Shown: positions 10,710-19,831 of the stretch, one piece after another
Layout of the letters: the number at the start of each line of letters is the position of its first letter
Numbering within the stretch: position 1 is the stretch's first letter
From: an uncultured Pelagibacteraceae bacterium
Lineage (GTDB): Bacteria > Pseudomonadota > Alphaproteobacteria > Pelagibacterales > Pelagibacteraceae
Reading direction: 5' to 3'
NCBI GenBank assembly: GCA_902592285.1
Contig: CACJED010000004.1
Coordinates: 1 to 46,671, forward strand
Length of the DNA stretch: 46,671 nt
Notes under the pieces: generated by a model
The model's input: the letters and a program-made list of their open reading frames with translations, nothing else
The model's database searches: none
Told to the model about the DNA's origin: nothing
Made by a program: the position numbers and the translations under genes

Positions 10710-12122
10710 TTAAAGTTTCGTACCACCAACAGTCATCTTATCAATTAATATTGATGGCTGAGCAACACCTACAGGTACACCTTGTCCTGCTTTACCACAT
10801 GTCCCTATACCAGGGTCCATCATCATATCATTTCCTACCATGGAAACTTCTTTTAAAATTGAGGGACCATCACCAATTAAAGTTGCACCTTTAATTGGTG
10901 ATCCAATTTTACCATTAATAATTTCATAAGCTTCAGTGCAATTAAATACAAATTTTCCAGATGTAATATCAACTTGTCCACCACCAAAACTTACTGCGAA
11001 AATACCTTTGTCGACTGCCTTAATCATTTCTTCTTGGGTTTGCTTACCGCTTAGCATCATCGTATTTCTCATTCTTGGTAGAACTATATGTCTATAGTTT
11101 TCTCTTCTTCCGCTACCAGTAGATCTTGTTTTCATCAAACGTGCATTGAGCCTGTCTTGCATAAAATTTTTTAAAATTCCATTTTCAATTAAAACAGTTT
11201 TTTCTGTTGGTGTTCCCTCATCGTCAATTGTAAGACTGCCTCTTCTATTATCAATGGTACCGTCGTCAATAATTGTAACTCCTTCACTTGCAACTTTTTG
11301 GCCCATCAGATTGTGAAATGCCGAAGTTTTCTTTCTATTAAAATCTCCCTCTAAACCATGACCAACAGCCTCATGAATTAATATTGCTGGCCACCCAGGT
11401 CCGAGTACAACCTTCATCTCACCTGCTGGCGCGGGTTTACTCTCTAAATTTACTGATGCTATCCTTAAAGCTTCGTCACAAACACTTTTCCAATTTTCAT
11501 CTTTTAAATATGTGTCGTAAGATTGTCTTCCACCAACACCATATACGCCTGTTTCTTTTCTACCATCTTTCTCCACCATAACTGACACATTAAATCTTAC
11601 TAAAGGACGGACATCTGACAAAGTCTCTCCACCAGATCTAATTATTTCTACAGACTTTTGCTCTCCCAAAAAATTAGCTGTAACTTGTTTAACCTTATCA
11701 CCTTTAGATCGTAAATAATCATTTACATCGTTCAATATTTTAATTTTTTCATTAAGAGATTTTTGCTCAATAGGATTAATATTGTCATAATACTTTTTAT
11801 TTGATTTAGGAATTTCATGATTGTAAGTACCTTTGACAGATTTTAAAGTTGACTTTAAATTTTCTGAAGATTGTTTTAAAGAGTTCTTAGAAATCTCATT
11901 AGAATGGGAATAAGCAACCACTTCATCAGATATAGCTCTAAATCCAAAACCTAAATCTGAGTTGTAACTAGAATCTTTAATTTTGTTATCGTCTAAAACT
12001 ATAGATTCTGATTTAGAATTTTCTAAATATAATTCGCCATCATCACAATTTCTTAATGTATCAGATATTATATTATCAGCCTCACTTCGTGCCAAATCAG
12101 TATCTTTGAAAAAATTAACCAT
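10710..12122 (-). CDS. tldD: TldD metalloprotease, catalytic subunit
   Basis: A 470-residue TldD with the metal-binding motif HEAVGHGLEGD near residue 250, the conserved GPGWPAILIHEA lead-in, and MVGNDMMMDPGIGTCGKAGQGVPVGVAQPS with the conserved Cys near the C-terminus. It forms the zinc active site of the TldD/PmbA protease. Translation could start at an in-frame TTG at 12158, but the ATG at 12122 matches the family N-terminus better. Neither has a clear Shine-Dalgarno. It heads the operon tldD-pmbA-FAD oxidoreductase. Confidence 0.95.
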   Translation of the reverse strand: MVNFFKDTDLARSEADNIISDTLRNCDDGELYLENSKSESIVLDDNKIKDSSYNSDLGFGFRAISDEVVAYSHSNEISKNSLKQSSENLKSTLKSVKGTYNHEIPKSNKKYYDNINPIEQKSLNEKIKILNDVNDYLRSKGDKVKQVTANFLGEQKSVEIIRSGGETLSDVRPLVRFNVSVMVEKDGRKETGVYGVGGRQSYDTYLKDENWKSVCDEALRIASVNLESKPAPAGEMKVVLGPGWPAILIHEAVGHGLEGDFNRKKTSAFHNLMGQKVASEGVTIIDDGTIDNRRGSLTIDDEGTPTEKTVLIENGILKNFMQDRLNARLMKTRSTGSGRRENYRHIVLPRMRNTMMLSGKQTQEEMIKAVDKGIFAVSFGGGQVDITSGKFVFNCTEAYEIINGKIGSPIKGATLIGDGPSILKEVSMVGNDMMMDPGIGTCGKAGQGVPVGVAQPSILIDKMTVGGTKL

Positions 12123-12214
12123 AAATTCGAAATTTAGATAGTTTAAAAATATTTTCAACTAGTGTATTTTACGCATGTACATATCTCTGCTTAATTAGTA
12201 ATTTTTAAATAATA

Positions 12215-12565
12215 ATGAAAGTTTATTTCAACAATTCTTGTAAAATTTGTAAAGCCGAGATTGACCTTTACAAGAAAGAAAAAATTGAACAAATTAATTG
12301 GATAGATATTACCAATAATCAAAAAGCTAGATTAGAAACAAAGAAAAATTATAAAGAACTTTTAAGAAGATTACATGTAAAAAAAAATGGAAAAATTTTT
12401 AGTGGAGCGAAAGCTTTTTTATTAGTGTGGAAAAATATTCCAAAATATAAGTTTCTATATTTAATCTTAAAACTTCCAGTGATATTTCAAATTTTTTCTT
12501 TATTATACGAAATAGTTGCCTTAATTCTTTATTTGAAAAATAGAAAACAATTAAAAACTAATTAA
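12215..12565 (+). CDS. DCC-family thiol-disulfide oxidoreductase-like protein (DUF393)
   Basis: A 116-residue protein beginning MKVYFNNSCKICKAEIDLYKK. The CxxC pair after a short beta strand, followed by ExxxY, is the signature of DUF393/DCC proteins, which adopt a thioredoxin-like fold. The typical Asp of DCC is replaced by Asn before SCKIC. A hydrophobic C-terminal stretch (YLILKLPVIFQIFSLLYEIVALILYL) is usual for the family. The physiological substrate is unknown. It overlaps the facing small membrane gene by eight bases. Confidence 0.82.
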   Translation: MKVYFNNSCKICKAEIDLYKKEKIEQINWIDITNNQKARLETKKNYKELLRRLHVKKNGKIFSGAKAFLLVWKNIPKYKFLYLILKLPVIFQIFSLLYEIVALILYLKNRKQLKTN

Positions 12566-12851
12566 GAATAATAATTAAGAATTTACTCAGCCAAGACATA
12601 AAAGCTATAAACATTATCAGAAAAATTGAATACATTATTGTCACTAGCTTATTTTTTTTTCTTCGAAGTCTAACAAAATCTTTATCATCTAGATCTGAAT
12701 AATCTCTATCCCCATGCACTTGATAATCATATGTCCATCTCCAAGTACTTTCACCAAGCCTAGGGTCCAAACTGTTAACATATGTTATCCAAGCCAAAAT
12801 ATATTTAAAAATTAAATACATTATAATTAAAAATATAGTTCCAAAAAACAT
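12558..12851 (-). CDS. Small two-span membrane protein, unrecognised
   Basis: A 97-residue protein with one hydrophobic helix at each end (about residues 3-22 and 70-93). The charged middle contains LDPRLGESTWRWTYDYQVHGDRDYSDLDDKDFVRLRRKK. The many Trp, Tyr and Asp residues in the middle look conserved rather than random, and the gene has a clean ATG and an overlapping convergent neighbour, which supports it as real. No family was recognised and no function is proposed. Confidence 0.6.
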   Translation of the reverse strand: MFFGTIFLIIMYLIFKYILAWITYVNSLDPRLGESTWRWTYDYQVHGDRDYSDLDDKDFVRLRRKKNKLVTIMYSIFLIMFIAFMSWLSKFLIIILN

Positions 12852-12878
12852 GATTAATTTTACAATTAAGCAAACAAA

Positions 12879-14075
12879 TTAGTTAGTATTTTTTTCTCTT
12901 CTCTTTGCTATTAGATGCGTTAAAGCGTCGACCATCGTGTCTGACGCTTTAAATATTTCATTGTTTTTAAACTCATGAGAAATATTTTTTTCAGGATTTG
13001 TTTTATCCTCAATAACAATGCCCTCTTCAGGTGAGTTGTTTTTAATATATATTAGTAATAACCACTCCTCATCATTTGACTCATCCCACTTCACAAAAAT
13101 TTCACCTGTTTCAAATCTTCTATCGATGCAACGTAATATAGACATATGACGTGTAATATGTCTTTTATTTAATTGAAAAACTAAACTACTGGCACTTCTA
13201 TAAAAGCTTTCAAGAGCAAACTCAATTTTTTGTCTTGCAATAGTATATTCTTTTTCTTTTTTTAATAAAGTTTCTCTGTCTTCATCGCCTTGAATTTTTA
13301 CTCCAAGTGCTTCAACTCGTTCTCTGATTTTTTGATCTCTGATGATACGATATTTTTCTTTAAGCTTCTCAATTCTTTGTTGTAACCCGGAATAATCTTC
13401 TCTTTTTTCTCTTAATGATACTTTTTCTAGCTTCTCAAGTTCTTTGATTTCCCTGATTCTAAATTTTTCAATTTGTTTCTCTAATTTTAATTGTTGTAAA
13501 AATTGCTTTTGCTTTTCTGCCTGTTCAATTCGTATTAATGCTTGTTCTTTTCTTAAAAATAGTTTGATGTCTTTATTTCGTTGTTTTTCTAATCTAATTT
13601 CATCTTTTAGAGATTGTTCTTTCAATTTTATTCTTAATTTTTGTTCTGCCTCTTTTCTTTTTTTAAACTCTATTTTTTCTAATCTTTCATTCTCTAATTG
13701 TTCCAATTTAATTCTTCTTTTTTCATCTTTTTTGAGAATTTGATAATTGATAATTATTTCAGAAATTTTATCAAAAAATGCTTGAAAATATTTTTCTAGT
13801 TTAAAATTTAGATTTATCTTAAAATTTGGTTTCAGTGATAACTGCAGTTTTACTATTTTAGATATTAAGCTATCAGTTTTATCTGTTTTAATATTAATTG
13901 AGTTTCTTTGTCTTTTAGGTCTTTTTCTTATTATCTTAATTTTATTAATTTTTCTTTTTTTTTTTGTTCTTTCGATTTTAAATTTTTTTGCTCTTGATTT
14001 TTTTGTAATTTGAGATTTATTTTCTTTCTTTTTTTTAAATTTTTTTTTTTTAAATTTTTTATTTTTTTTTTTCAT
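12879..14075 (-). CDS. Lys-rich coiled-coil protein, unrecognised
   Basis: A 398-residue protein in three parts: a poly-Lys N-terminus (about residues 1-70), a long charged Lys/Glu/Leu/Arg helix predicted to be coiled coil (about 100-275), and a more ordinary C-terminal domain (about 275-398) containing SFYRSASSLVFQLNKRHITRHM and DESNDEEWLLLIYI. The C-terminal part is probably the conserved functional unit. The N-terminus is encoded by A runs of 11 and 12 bases, unusually long for coding DNA. No family was recognised, and nucleic-acid or membrane binding would be a guess from charge alone. Confidence 0.65.
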   Translation of the reverse strand: MKKKNKKFKKKKFKKKKENKSQITKKSRAKKFKIERTKKKRKINKIKIIRKRPKRQRNSINIKTDKTDSLISKIVKLQLSLKPNFKINLNFKLEKYFQAFFDKISEIIINYQILKKDEKRRIKLEQLENERLEKIEFKKRKEAEQKLRIKLKEQSLKDEIRLEKQRNKDIKLFLRKEQALIRIEQAEKQKQFLQQLKLEKQIEKFRIREIKELEKLEKVSLREKREDYSGLQQRIEKLKEKYRIIRDQKIRERVEALGVKIQGDEDRETLLKKEKEYTIARQKIEFALESFYRSASSLVFQLNKRHITRHMSILRCIDRRFETGEIFVKWDESNDEEWLLLIYIKNNSPEEGIVIEDKTNPEKNISHEFKNNEIFKASDTMVDALTHLIAKRREKNTN

Positions 14076-14104
14076 TTCAGTGAGATCAGATATTTATCAA
14101 TTAT

Positions 14105-15292
14105 TCATTGATAAATATAGTCTCTTGTGACGGGTGTTGATCTATAATTTTTTGCAAGCTGAAATTGATAAACAACTTGATCCCCCCATTTAAAAGCCAT
14201 TTCACATCCAGCTAGATAAAATTCCCACATTCTAAAAAATTTCTCATCGAACATTTCAATAATTTTTTCTCTGTTTTTTATGCAATTTTCTTTCCAGTTT
14301 CTCAAAGTATGAGAATAATGAAGTCTTAAAACCTCTATGTCTGTAACTATTAAACCTGCATTTTCTATAGGATTTGTTACCTCACTTAAACTTGGAGTAT
14401 ATCCTCCAGGAAATATGTATTTTGTTATCCAAGGATGCGGATCTCTAGGTGGATTAACTGAGCCTATTGTATGGATCAATGAAACACCGTCATCTTTTAA
14501 TAAATTTTGTATTTGATTAAAAAATTTTTTATAAAATTTTCTTCCAACATGCTCAAACATTCCAACGCTCACGATTCTATCAAATTTTTCATTTAATTCT
14601 CTATAATCCATTAATTTAAAATTTACCTGATTTTCTAAGTTCATCTCTTTGGCTTTTTTAATACAATAATTTAATTGATTTTCAGATAATGTAATGCCTG
14701 TTACATCGCACCCAGCACTTTTAGCAATATCAATTGCTAATGAACCCCAACCACATCCTATATCTAAAACTTTTTGATTAGGTTTGATAGCTAATTTCTT
14801 TATAATATGTTGAATTTTATTATTTTGTGCTACCTCAAGAGTATCATTTTCATTTTTGAAATAACCACATGAATATTGTCTTTTGGGGTCTAAAAATAAA
14901 TCATATAAATCATCTTTTATATCATAATGGTGAGATACATTCATTTTTGATTTTTTAATGAAATTAAAATTTGTTAAATACCTATAAGAGCCTCTTATTC
15001 TGTTCAAAAGATAACTAAAAAAATTCAATTCTCCTCTACCAATATTCATTAAAGCTAAATCTAAAAAATCCGTCAAAGTACCGTTTTCTATTATTATCTC
15101 TCCATCTGTATAAGCTTCACCAAAATATAAATCAGGATGAAATAATAATTTATAATGAAGATTTTTATTTAAAATTTTTAATTTTATAGGCTTATCTTCA
15201 GGGTTGCCAATGATATATTCTTTTGAATTAGCATCAACTAAGATAAAGCCGCTTTTTTTAAAAATTTTATTTAGAAATCTTGCAAGTTGCAT
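14105..15292 (-). CDS. cfa: Cyclopropane-fatty-acyl-phospholipid synthase family methyltransferase
   Basis: A 395-residue SAM-dependent methyltransferase that adds a methylene bridge across the double bond of unsaturated phospholipid acyl chains. Motif I VLDIGCGWGSLAIDIA is near residue 178, followed by GITLSENQLNYCIKKA, MDYRELNEKFDRIVSVGMFEHVG and HTIGSVNPPRDPHPWITKYIFPGGYTPS-type signatures of the family. The start is taken as the ATG at 15292, one base after the stop of the upstream lyase gene. A longer in-frame start at 15337 would overlap that gene by 44 bases. Confidence 0.92.
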   Translation of the reverse strand: MQLARFLNKIFKKSGFILVDANSKEYIIGNPEDKPIKLKILNKNLHYKLLFHPDLYFGEAYTDGEIIIENGTLTDFLDLALMNIGRGELNFFSYLLNRIRGSYRYLTNFNFIKKSKMNVSHHYDIKDDLYDLFLDPKRQYSCGYFKNENDTLEVAQNNKIQHIIKKLAIKPNQKVLDIGCGWGSLAIDIAKSAGCDVTGITLSENQLNYCIKKAKEMNLENQVNFKLMDYRELNEKFDRIVSVGMFEHVGRKFYKKFFNQIQNLLKDDGVSLIHTIGSVNPPRDPHPWITKYIFPGGYTPSLSEVTNPIENAGLIVTDIEVLRLHYSHTLRNWKENCIKNREKIIEMFDEKFFRMWEFYLAGCEMAFKWGDQVVYQFQLAKNYRSTPVTRDYIYQ

Positions 15293-15293
15293 A

Positions 15294-16178
15294 TTAAGCG
15301 GCCAATTGTGAATTAATTTGAAAATTAAGTTTTTCAAGATTTTGCATTAATTTTTTATCATCTTCACTATTCAAAATATCTAATGGTGGAAGAAGATTTC
15401 TATAGGTTTCGTCATCTTTAGATTTAAAAGTATGAAGTGCTGAAATTAGATTATACTTTTCAAATTCATTTCTAACATCAATTAATTTTTGATTATATAG
15501 TTGAACCTTGCCTGAAAAAAAATCATCATAAACTCTTCTAGCAAGCTGAGCTGTAACATTGCAAGTTGCTGTAATTATACCGCTACACCCTTCTTCTAAA
15601 CCTATTAATAATTTTGACTCAGATCCAGGCATTACAGAAAAATTATCTAATTTTAAGTGTTTAAACAAATTATAAGAACTATCTTTTACACCTACTATTT
15701 GTTTTGGAAATCTTTTAACAAGTTCCTCAATACACTCTTGGCTAAATTTATAGCCACATAATTTCTCAAAATTATAAAGAATTATTTCACATTCAGTAAC
15801 AGACTCTATGATTTTTGTGTAAAATTTAATAACATCTTTATCTTTATATTTATAATATGCAGGAGGCATTATTAAAAATTTTTTAAAATTTAAAGAATTT
15901 GCAATCTTGATGAAATTAATCGTTTCGTTTAATGAATTTAAACCAGTACCAATTAAATGGGTATTTTTATATTTAGTGTCTGATAGTTTATTTAATAATT
16001 TTATTTTTTCTGAAATCGAAATTAATTGAGCTTGACCTGTGCTTCCAAAAATTACTGTTCCATGGCAACCTTGATCTATCAATTTTTCCGCGTGATCTAT
16101 AGTTTTTTCAATATTCAAGCTTAAATCGGAATTTATAACCGACATAGAGGCAGCAAAGATCCCACTTATTTTTGTCAT
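15294..16178 (-). CDS. DapA/NanA-family (class I aldolase-type) lyase
   Basis: A 294-residue TIM-barrel protein of the dihydrodipicolinate synthase/N-acetylneuraminate lyase family. Seen are the GSTGQ substrate loop, the Tyr of ILYN near residue 134 and the Schiff-base Lys of GVKDSS near residue 164. The barrel is complete. The usual dihydrodipicolinate synthase loop GTTGE reads GSTGQ, and the gene is next to a lipid methyltransferase rather than lysine genes, so a different 2-oxo-acid aldol substrate is likely. It is the first gene of a two-gene operon with cfa. Confidence 0.82.
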   Translation of the reverse strand: MTKISGIFAASMSVINSDLSLNIEKTIDHAEKLIDQGCHGTVIFGSTGQAQLISISEKIKLLNKLSDTKYKNTHLIGTGLNSLNETINFIKIANSLNFKKFLIMPPAYYKYKDKDVIKFYTKIIESVTECEIILYNFEKLCGYKFSQECIEELVKRFPKQIVGVKDSSYNLFKHLKLDNFSVMPGSESKLLIGLEEGCSGIITATCNVTAQLARRVYDDFFSGKVQLYNQKLIDVRNEFEKYNLISALHTFKSKDDETYRNLLPPLDILNSEDDKKLMQNLEKLNFQINSQLAA

Positions 16179-16227
16179 AATAAAAATTTATATAAAAAAT
16201 ATACTTAGTAAAGTTTATAAATACCAT

Positions 16228-17190
16228 ATGAAAATATTAGCAATTCAGAATAGAATGGGTATTGGTGATACTGTAATTTTTTTACCTTTTATAAAGGCTT
16301 TATACAAAAAATTTGATACACCTATAAGTTTACTTGTGAGAGAAAATTCTAAAGCTGATCAATATTTATTTCAAACCAATTATATTGATAAAATTATACT
16401 TCTAGAAAAAGATAATAAAAATAATAACAGAAGTACTGGTATCACTGGAATTTTAAATTTAATCAACGAGATAAAGAAATATAATTTTGATAAAATTTTT
16501 ATTTTTAACTCATCTTTAAGATTTAATTTAATAGCAAGAATTTCAAAAATTCCTGAGATCTATCAATATCCATTGTTTAGTAAAACTAAACAACACATTA
16601 TAAATGTTCCAAAAGAATTTATGAAAAAAAGACTCAATTTGGAGGTTAATGAAGATCCTAATATACAAATTGATAATTCACTAATATTAAATTCTATTAA
16701 TAAATTTCGAATTAATAAAAATGAGTTAAATATACTTCTAGGAATTGGTGGTTCTGGACCTACAAAAAGAATTCCAGCGAAAACATTTTTAATGGTAATT
16801 GATAAAATATTAAAAATAAAAAAATGTAAATTTTTTCTTGCTACTGGAAAAAATAGCGAGGAACAGTTAATCTTGAATGAAATATTAAATTCAAAGTTTA
16901 AAAATTTTTGTCATCGTTTGGATAATTTAACAATTAAAGAAACTTTGCCAGTTATAAAATGTTGTGACTTATCTATTTGTAATGATACAAGTTTTAGTCA
17001 TTTGTCTGCCGCTTTAAATATTAAGACAATAACGCTTATGGCTGATACACCACTTATTTATGGAAACTATAACTCAAAAATGTTTCCGATAATACCAGAT
17101 GGTGAGAATACAGTAGGACATAATACTTTAGGTAAAGAAAAAATAAATCCTGAAAAAATATTTAATAAAATAATTGAAATAATAAATTAA
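16228..17190 (+). CDS. Glycosyltransferase family 9 (heptosyltransferase-like)
   Basis: A 320-residue GT-B fold protein of the ADP-heptose:LPS heptosyltransferase family. The N-terminus MKILAIQNRMGIGDTVIFLPFIKAL has the family's Gly-x-Gly-Asp loop. The nucleotide-sugar half contains LLGIGGSGPTKRIPAKTF and CDLSICNDTSFSHLSAALNIKTITLM, matching the conserved ND(T/S)GxxHLA motif in slightly degenerate form. It probably acts in lipopolysaccharide or other surface-glycan assembly at the inner membrane. Donor and acceptor are not readable from the sequence. Confidence 0.85.
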   Translation: MKILAIQNRMGIGDTVIFLPFIKALYKKFDTPISLLVRENSKADQYLFQTNYIDKIILLEKDNKNNNRSTGITGILNLINEIKKYNFDKIFIFNSSLRFNLIARISKIPEIYQYPLFSKTKQHIINVPKEFMKKRLNLEVNEDPNIQIDNSLILNSINKFRINKNELNILLGIGGSGPTKRIPAKTFLMVIDKILKIKKCKFFLATGKNSEEQLILNEILNSKFKNFCHRLDNLTIKETLPVIKCCDLSICNDTSFSHLSAALNIKTITLMADTPLIYGNYNSKMFPIIPDGENTVGHNTLGKEKINPEKIFNKIIEIIN

Positions 17191-17690
17191 GATATATCGT
17201 TTAAAACAATATCTTTAGCTTCATTTACAATAGAAGAAAGTCTTGATGTCTCTGGGGAAACATCTGGATGAATTTTTTTTTGTATTTTTATATATGCTTT
17301 ATTAACTTCTTCTTTGGTGATTTTTTTATTAATATCTAAATTTAGAATTTTATATGCTTCAGAAACAGAAATTGTCGATTGATTGTTTAAATTTGACTGA
17401 TTAAAAGAAAATCTACCAGACCGTCTTAATGTTTGTATTAACCTAAAAAGTGATATTAATTGGAAAATAGATAAACCTTTAAGTTTAAGTAATGCTAAAC
17501 TTGCCAAAGTAAGGGGTAAAGTTAATAAAAATCTACCCCCTAAAGCAAACAAAATAGCTAAAACAATTAATCCTATTATAATTAGAATTCTTAGACCCTT
17601 GGATATTTTTTTTGATGAAATATTACTAATGAATTTCAGTAGTAAATAAAAAATAGTCAATATTACTAGTGTATAAATAATTATATTCAT
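17187..17690 (-). CDS. Membrane-anchored J-domain protein (Tim14/Pam18-like)
   Basis: A 167-residue protein with two N-terminal hydrophobic segments, the motif GGRFLLTLPLTLASLALLK, and a C-terminal J domain (about residues 108-167) with the HPD tripeptide in IQKKIHPDVS and the ending NEAKDIVL. This resembles alphaproteobacterial Tim14-like J proteins, which stimulate DnaK at the membrane, but the linker between membrane and J domain is much shortened. The ATG at 17690 is chosen; a longer reading would run into the divergent peptidase gene, whose ATG is 15 bases away. Confidence 0.8.
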   Translation of the reverse strand: MNIIIYTLVILTIFYLLLKFISNISSKKISKGLRILIIIGLIVLAILFALGGRFLLTLPLTLASLALLKLKGLSIFQLISLFRLIQTLRRSGRFSFNQSNLNNQSTISVSEAYKILNLDINKKITKEEVNKAYIKIQKKIHPDVSPETSRLSSIVNEAKDIVLNDIS

Positions 17691-17705
17691 ATATTTTTTG
17701 ATCTT

Positions 17706-19781
17706 ATGAAAATACCACAGCTTCGAAGAAAACCAGAAATAAAATCTTGTCACAATATAACTTGGGAAGATAATTATAGTTGGATTCATCAAAGTAATAT
17801 TTTGGAGGTTTTAAAGGATAAAAAAAAATTAGATCCTGAAGTAGAAAAATATCTTAATCAAGAAAATGAATATACTGAACATCATTTAAAAGATACTAAA
17901 ACCATTCAAAAAAAATTATTTGATGAGATTAAAGGAAGAATAAAATTAGATGATGAGTCTCTTCCCTATAGAGATCATACATATGATTACTGGACCAAAA
18001 CGACTACTGAAGGAAATTATTCTATTAAACTCCGGAAAAAAATAAATTCTAATGAAATTGAAGAGATCTGGAATGGTGATAAAGAAAAAGAAAAGTTGAA
18101 TGTTGAATATTTTGGTGTTGGAGATTTAGTGGTAAGTAACAATGACAAATATCTTGGATATTCTCTAGATTTAAAAGGTTCTGAATATTATTCAATTTTT
18201 GTAAGAGATATAAAAACTAATCAAATTATCTCGAAAGAAATTACTGAAACTGCAGGAGGTATAACTTTTAGCTTAGATGATAAGTATATTTTTTATTCAA
18301 AATTAGACAAAAATCATCGAGCAAGAAAAATTTTTAGGCATGAAATTGGAAATTTTAGTAAGGAAGATGAACTTATCTTTGAGGAAAAAAGTGAAGCTTT
18401 TACAGTAAGTATTGGGATAAGTTCTGATGAAAAATATTATTTTATTAATACTTCTGATCACAATACTTCAGAACAGTATTATTTTGAATCTAATGAAGAG
18501 AAACCACACCCAAAATTAATTATTAAAAGAGAAAAAGGGATTCTTTACAACGTTAGTTCATGGGATGGTAAATTTTATAATCATACAAATAAAAATGCTG
18601 AAGACTTTAAAATTGATATATGTGATAATTTGGAAACTCAAAAATGGAAGACGTTTTTACCAGGTAAGGATGAAGTTTTAATACATGGATTAACATTTCT
18701 AAATAATTGGATTATTAGAGGTGAAACTTCTAATGCGTTAGATAAATTATTTGTAAGGAATACTCAAACAAATGTTGAAGAAGAATTAATTTTTTCTGAT
18801 GAAAATGTTTATGTTCCTGGAGTATCATTAACACAAAAAAATAGGGATACGAATGAACTCTACTTATCATATTCATCTCCGAAAACACCATCTAGAGTCT
18901 ATAAATATAATTTATTAAAAAAATCAAAAGAGTTAGTTAAAGAACAAGAAATTCCATCAGGTCATAATAAAGACAATTATATTGTTGAAAGAGTTGATTT
19001 TGAGTCTCATGACGGAAGGCTTGTTCCTTTAACGATTACTAGACATAAAAAAACTAAAATTGATGGTTCAGCAAATGTACTTCTCTATGGGTATGGGTCT
19101 TATGGGCTTTCGATGAGTCCTGTATTTTCATCAACACGTTTAAGCTTAATTGATAGAGATGTTATTTGGGCAACCGCACATATCAGAGGAGGTATGGAAA
19201 AAGGAATGAAATGGTGGAAGGAAGGAAAACTGACAAATAAAAAAAATACATTTGAAGACTATATTCATGCTGCAAAATATTTAATTGAAAAAAAATATAC
19301 ATCTAAGGGACTAATTATTGGAATGGGAGGATCAGCAGGCGGTCTACTTATGGGGGCTGTAGCAAATCAAGCCCCAGAGCTTTTTCTTGGAATTATAATG
19401 GCTGTGCCTTTTGTAGATTCTTTGACCACTAATCTTGATCATTCTTTACCATTAACTGTTGGGGAATTCGATGAATTTGGAAACGCAAAAAATAATAAAG
19501 AGCACTTTGAATATATTTATTCATATGCTCCTTATCATAATATTAAAAAAATGGACTATCCTAATATTTTAATTACTACAAGTTTAAGTGATAACAGAGT
19601 TCTTTTTGATGAGCCTGCTAAATTTACTGCAAAGTTAAGAGATTACAAAACAGATAATAATCTGCTTCTTCTTAAGACTGAAATGAACGCAGGTCATGGT
19701 GGAAAATCTGGAAGAGATGGTGCAATCGAAGAAGTTGCATTTGACTATGCCTTTGCACTCAAAATATCAAAAAAAATTTAA
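17706..19781 (+). CDS. ptrB: Oligopeptidase B (prolyl oligopeptidase family S9A)
   Basis: A 691-residue serine peptidase with an N-terminal seven-blade beta-propeller (about 75-400) and a C-terminal alpha/beta-hydrolase domain. The catalytic Ser543 is in MGGSAGGLLMGAVAN, the Asp is near residue 629 in SLSDNRVLFDEP, and His664 is in NAGHGGKSGR. It cleaves short peptides after basic residues in the cytoplasm and the propeller excludes folded proteins. There is no signal peptide. It is divergent from the J-domain gene with only 15 bases between the ATGs, so its promoter must lie inside that gene or it is translated with almost no leader. Confidence 0.92.
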   Translation: MKIPQLRRKPEIKSCHNITWEDNYSWIHQSNILEVLKDKKKLDPEVEKYLNQENEYTEHHLKDTKTIQKKLFDEIKGRIKLDDESLPYRDHTYDYWTKTTTEGNYSIKLRKKINSNEIEEIWNGDKEKEKLNVEYFGVGDLVVSNNDKYLGYSLDLKGSEYYSIFVRDIKTNQIISKEITETAGGITFSLDDKYIFYSKLDKNHRARKIFRHEIGNFSKEDELIFEEKSEAFTVSIGISSDEKYYFINTSDHNTSEQYYFESNEEKPHPKLIIKREKGILYNVSSWDGKFYNHTNKNAEDFKIDICDNLETQKWKTFLPGKDEVLIHGLTFLNNWIIRGETSNALDKLFVRNTQTNVEEELIFSDENVYVPGVSLTQKNRDTNELYLSYSSPKTPSRVYKYNLLKKSKELVKEQEIPSGHNKDNYIVERVDFESHDGRLVPLTITRHKKTKIDGSANVLLYGYGSYGLSMSPVFSSTRLSLIDRDVIWATAHIRGGMEKGMKWWKEGKLTNKKNTFEDYIHAAKYLIEKKYTSKGLIIGMGGSAGGLLMGAVANQAPELFLGIIMAVPFVDSLTTNLDHSLPLTVGEFDEFGNAKNNKEHFEYIYSYAPYHNIKKMDYPNILITTSLSDNRVLFDEPAKFTAKLRDYKTDNNLLLLKTEMNAGHGGKSGRDGAIEEVAFDYAFALKISKKI

Positions 19782-19791
19782 TTACCAAGCT

Positions 19792-19822
19792 CTTGAAAAA
19801 TTAAATTTAATTACTAAATAAA
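19792..19822 (+). promoter_or_regulatory. RpoH-type heat-shock promoter of the hsp20 gene
   Basis: CTTGAAA starts at 19792. After exactly 17 bases beyond CTTG comes ACTAAATAAA (19813-19822), the same spacing and similar core as in front of groES. The -10 half is a weaker match (CTAAAT instead of CTATAT). It sits ten bases past the ptrB stop and would give a leader of roughly 55 to 60 bases before the hsp20 ATG. Confidence 0.55.
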
Positions 19823-19831
19823 TACTCGTAA

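Noticed and set aside
13444..13743. Plus-strand open frame opposite the Lys-rich coiled-coil protein
   Set aside because: It is a Phe/Ser/Cys-rich mirror of the repetitive Lys/Glu codons, with no start signal or protein character.
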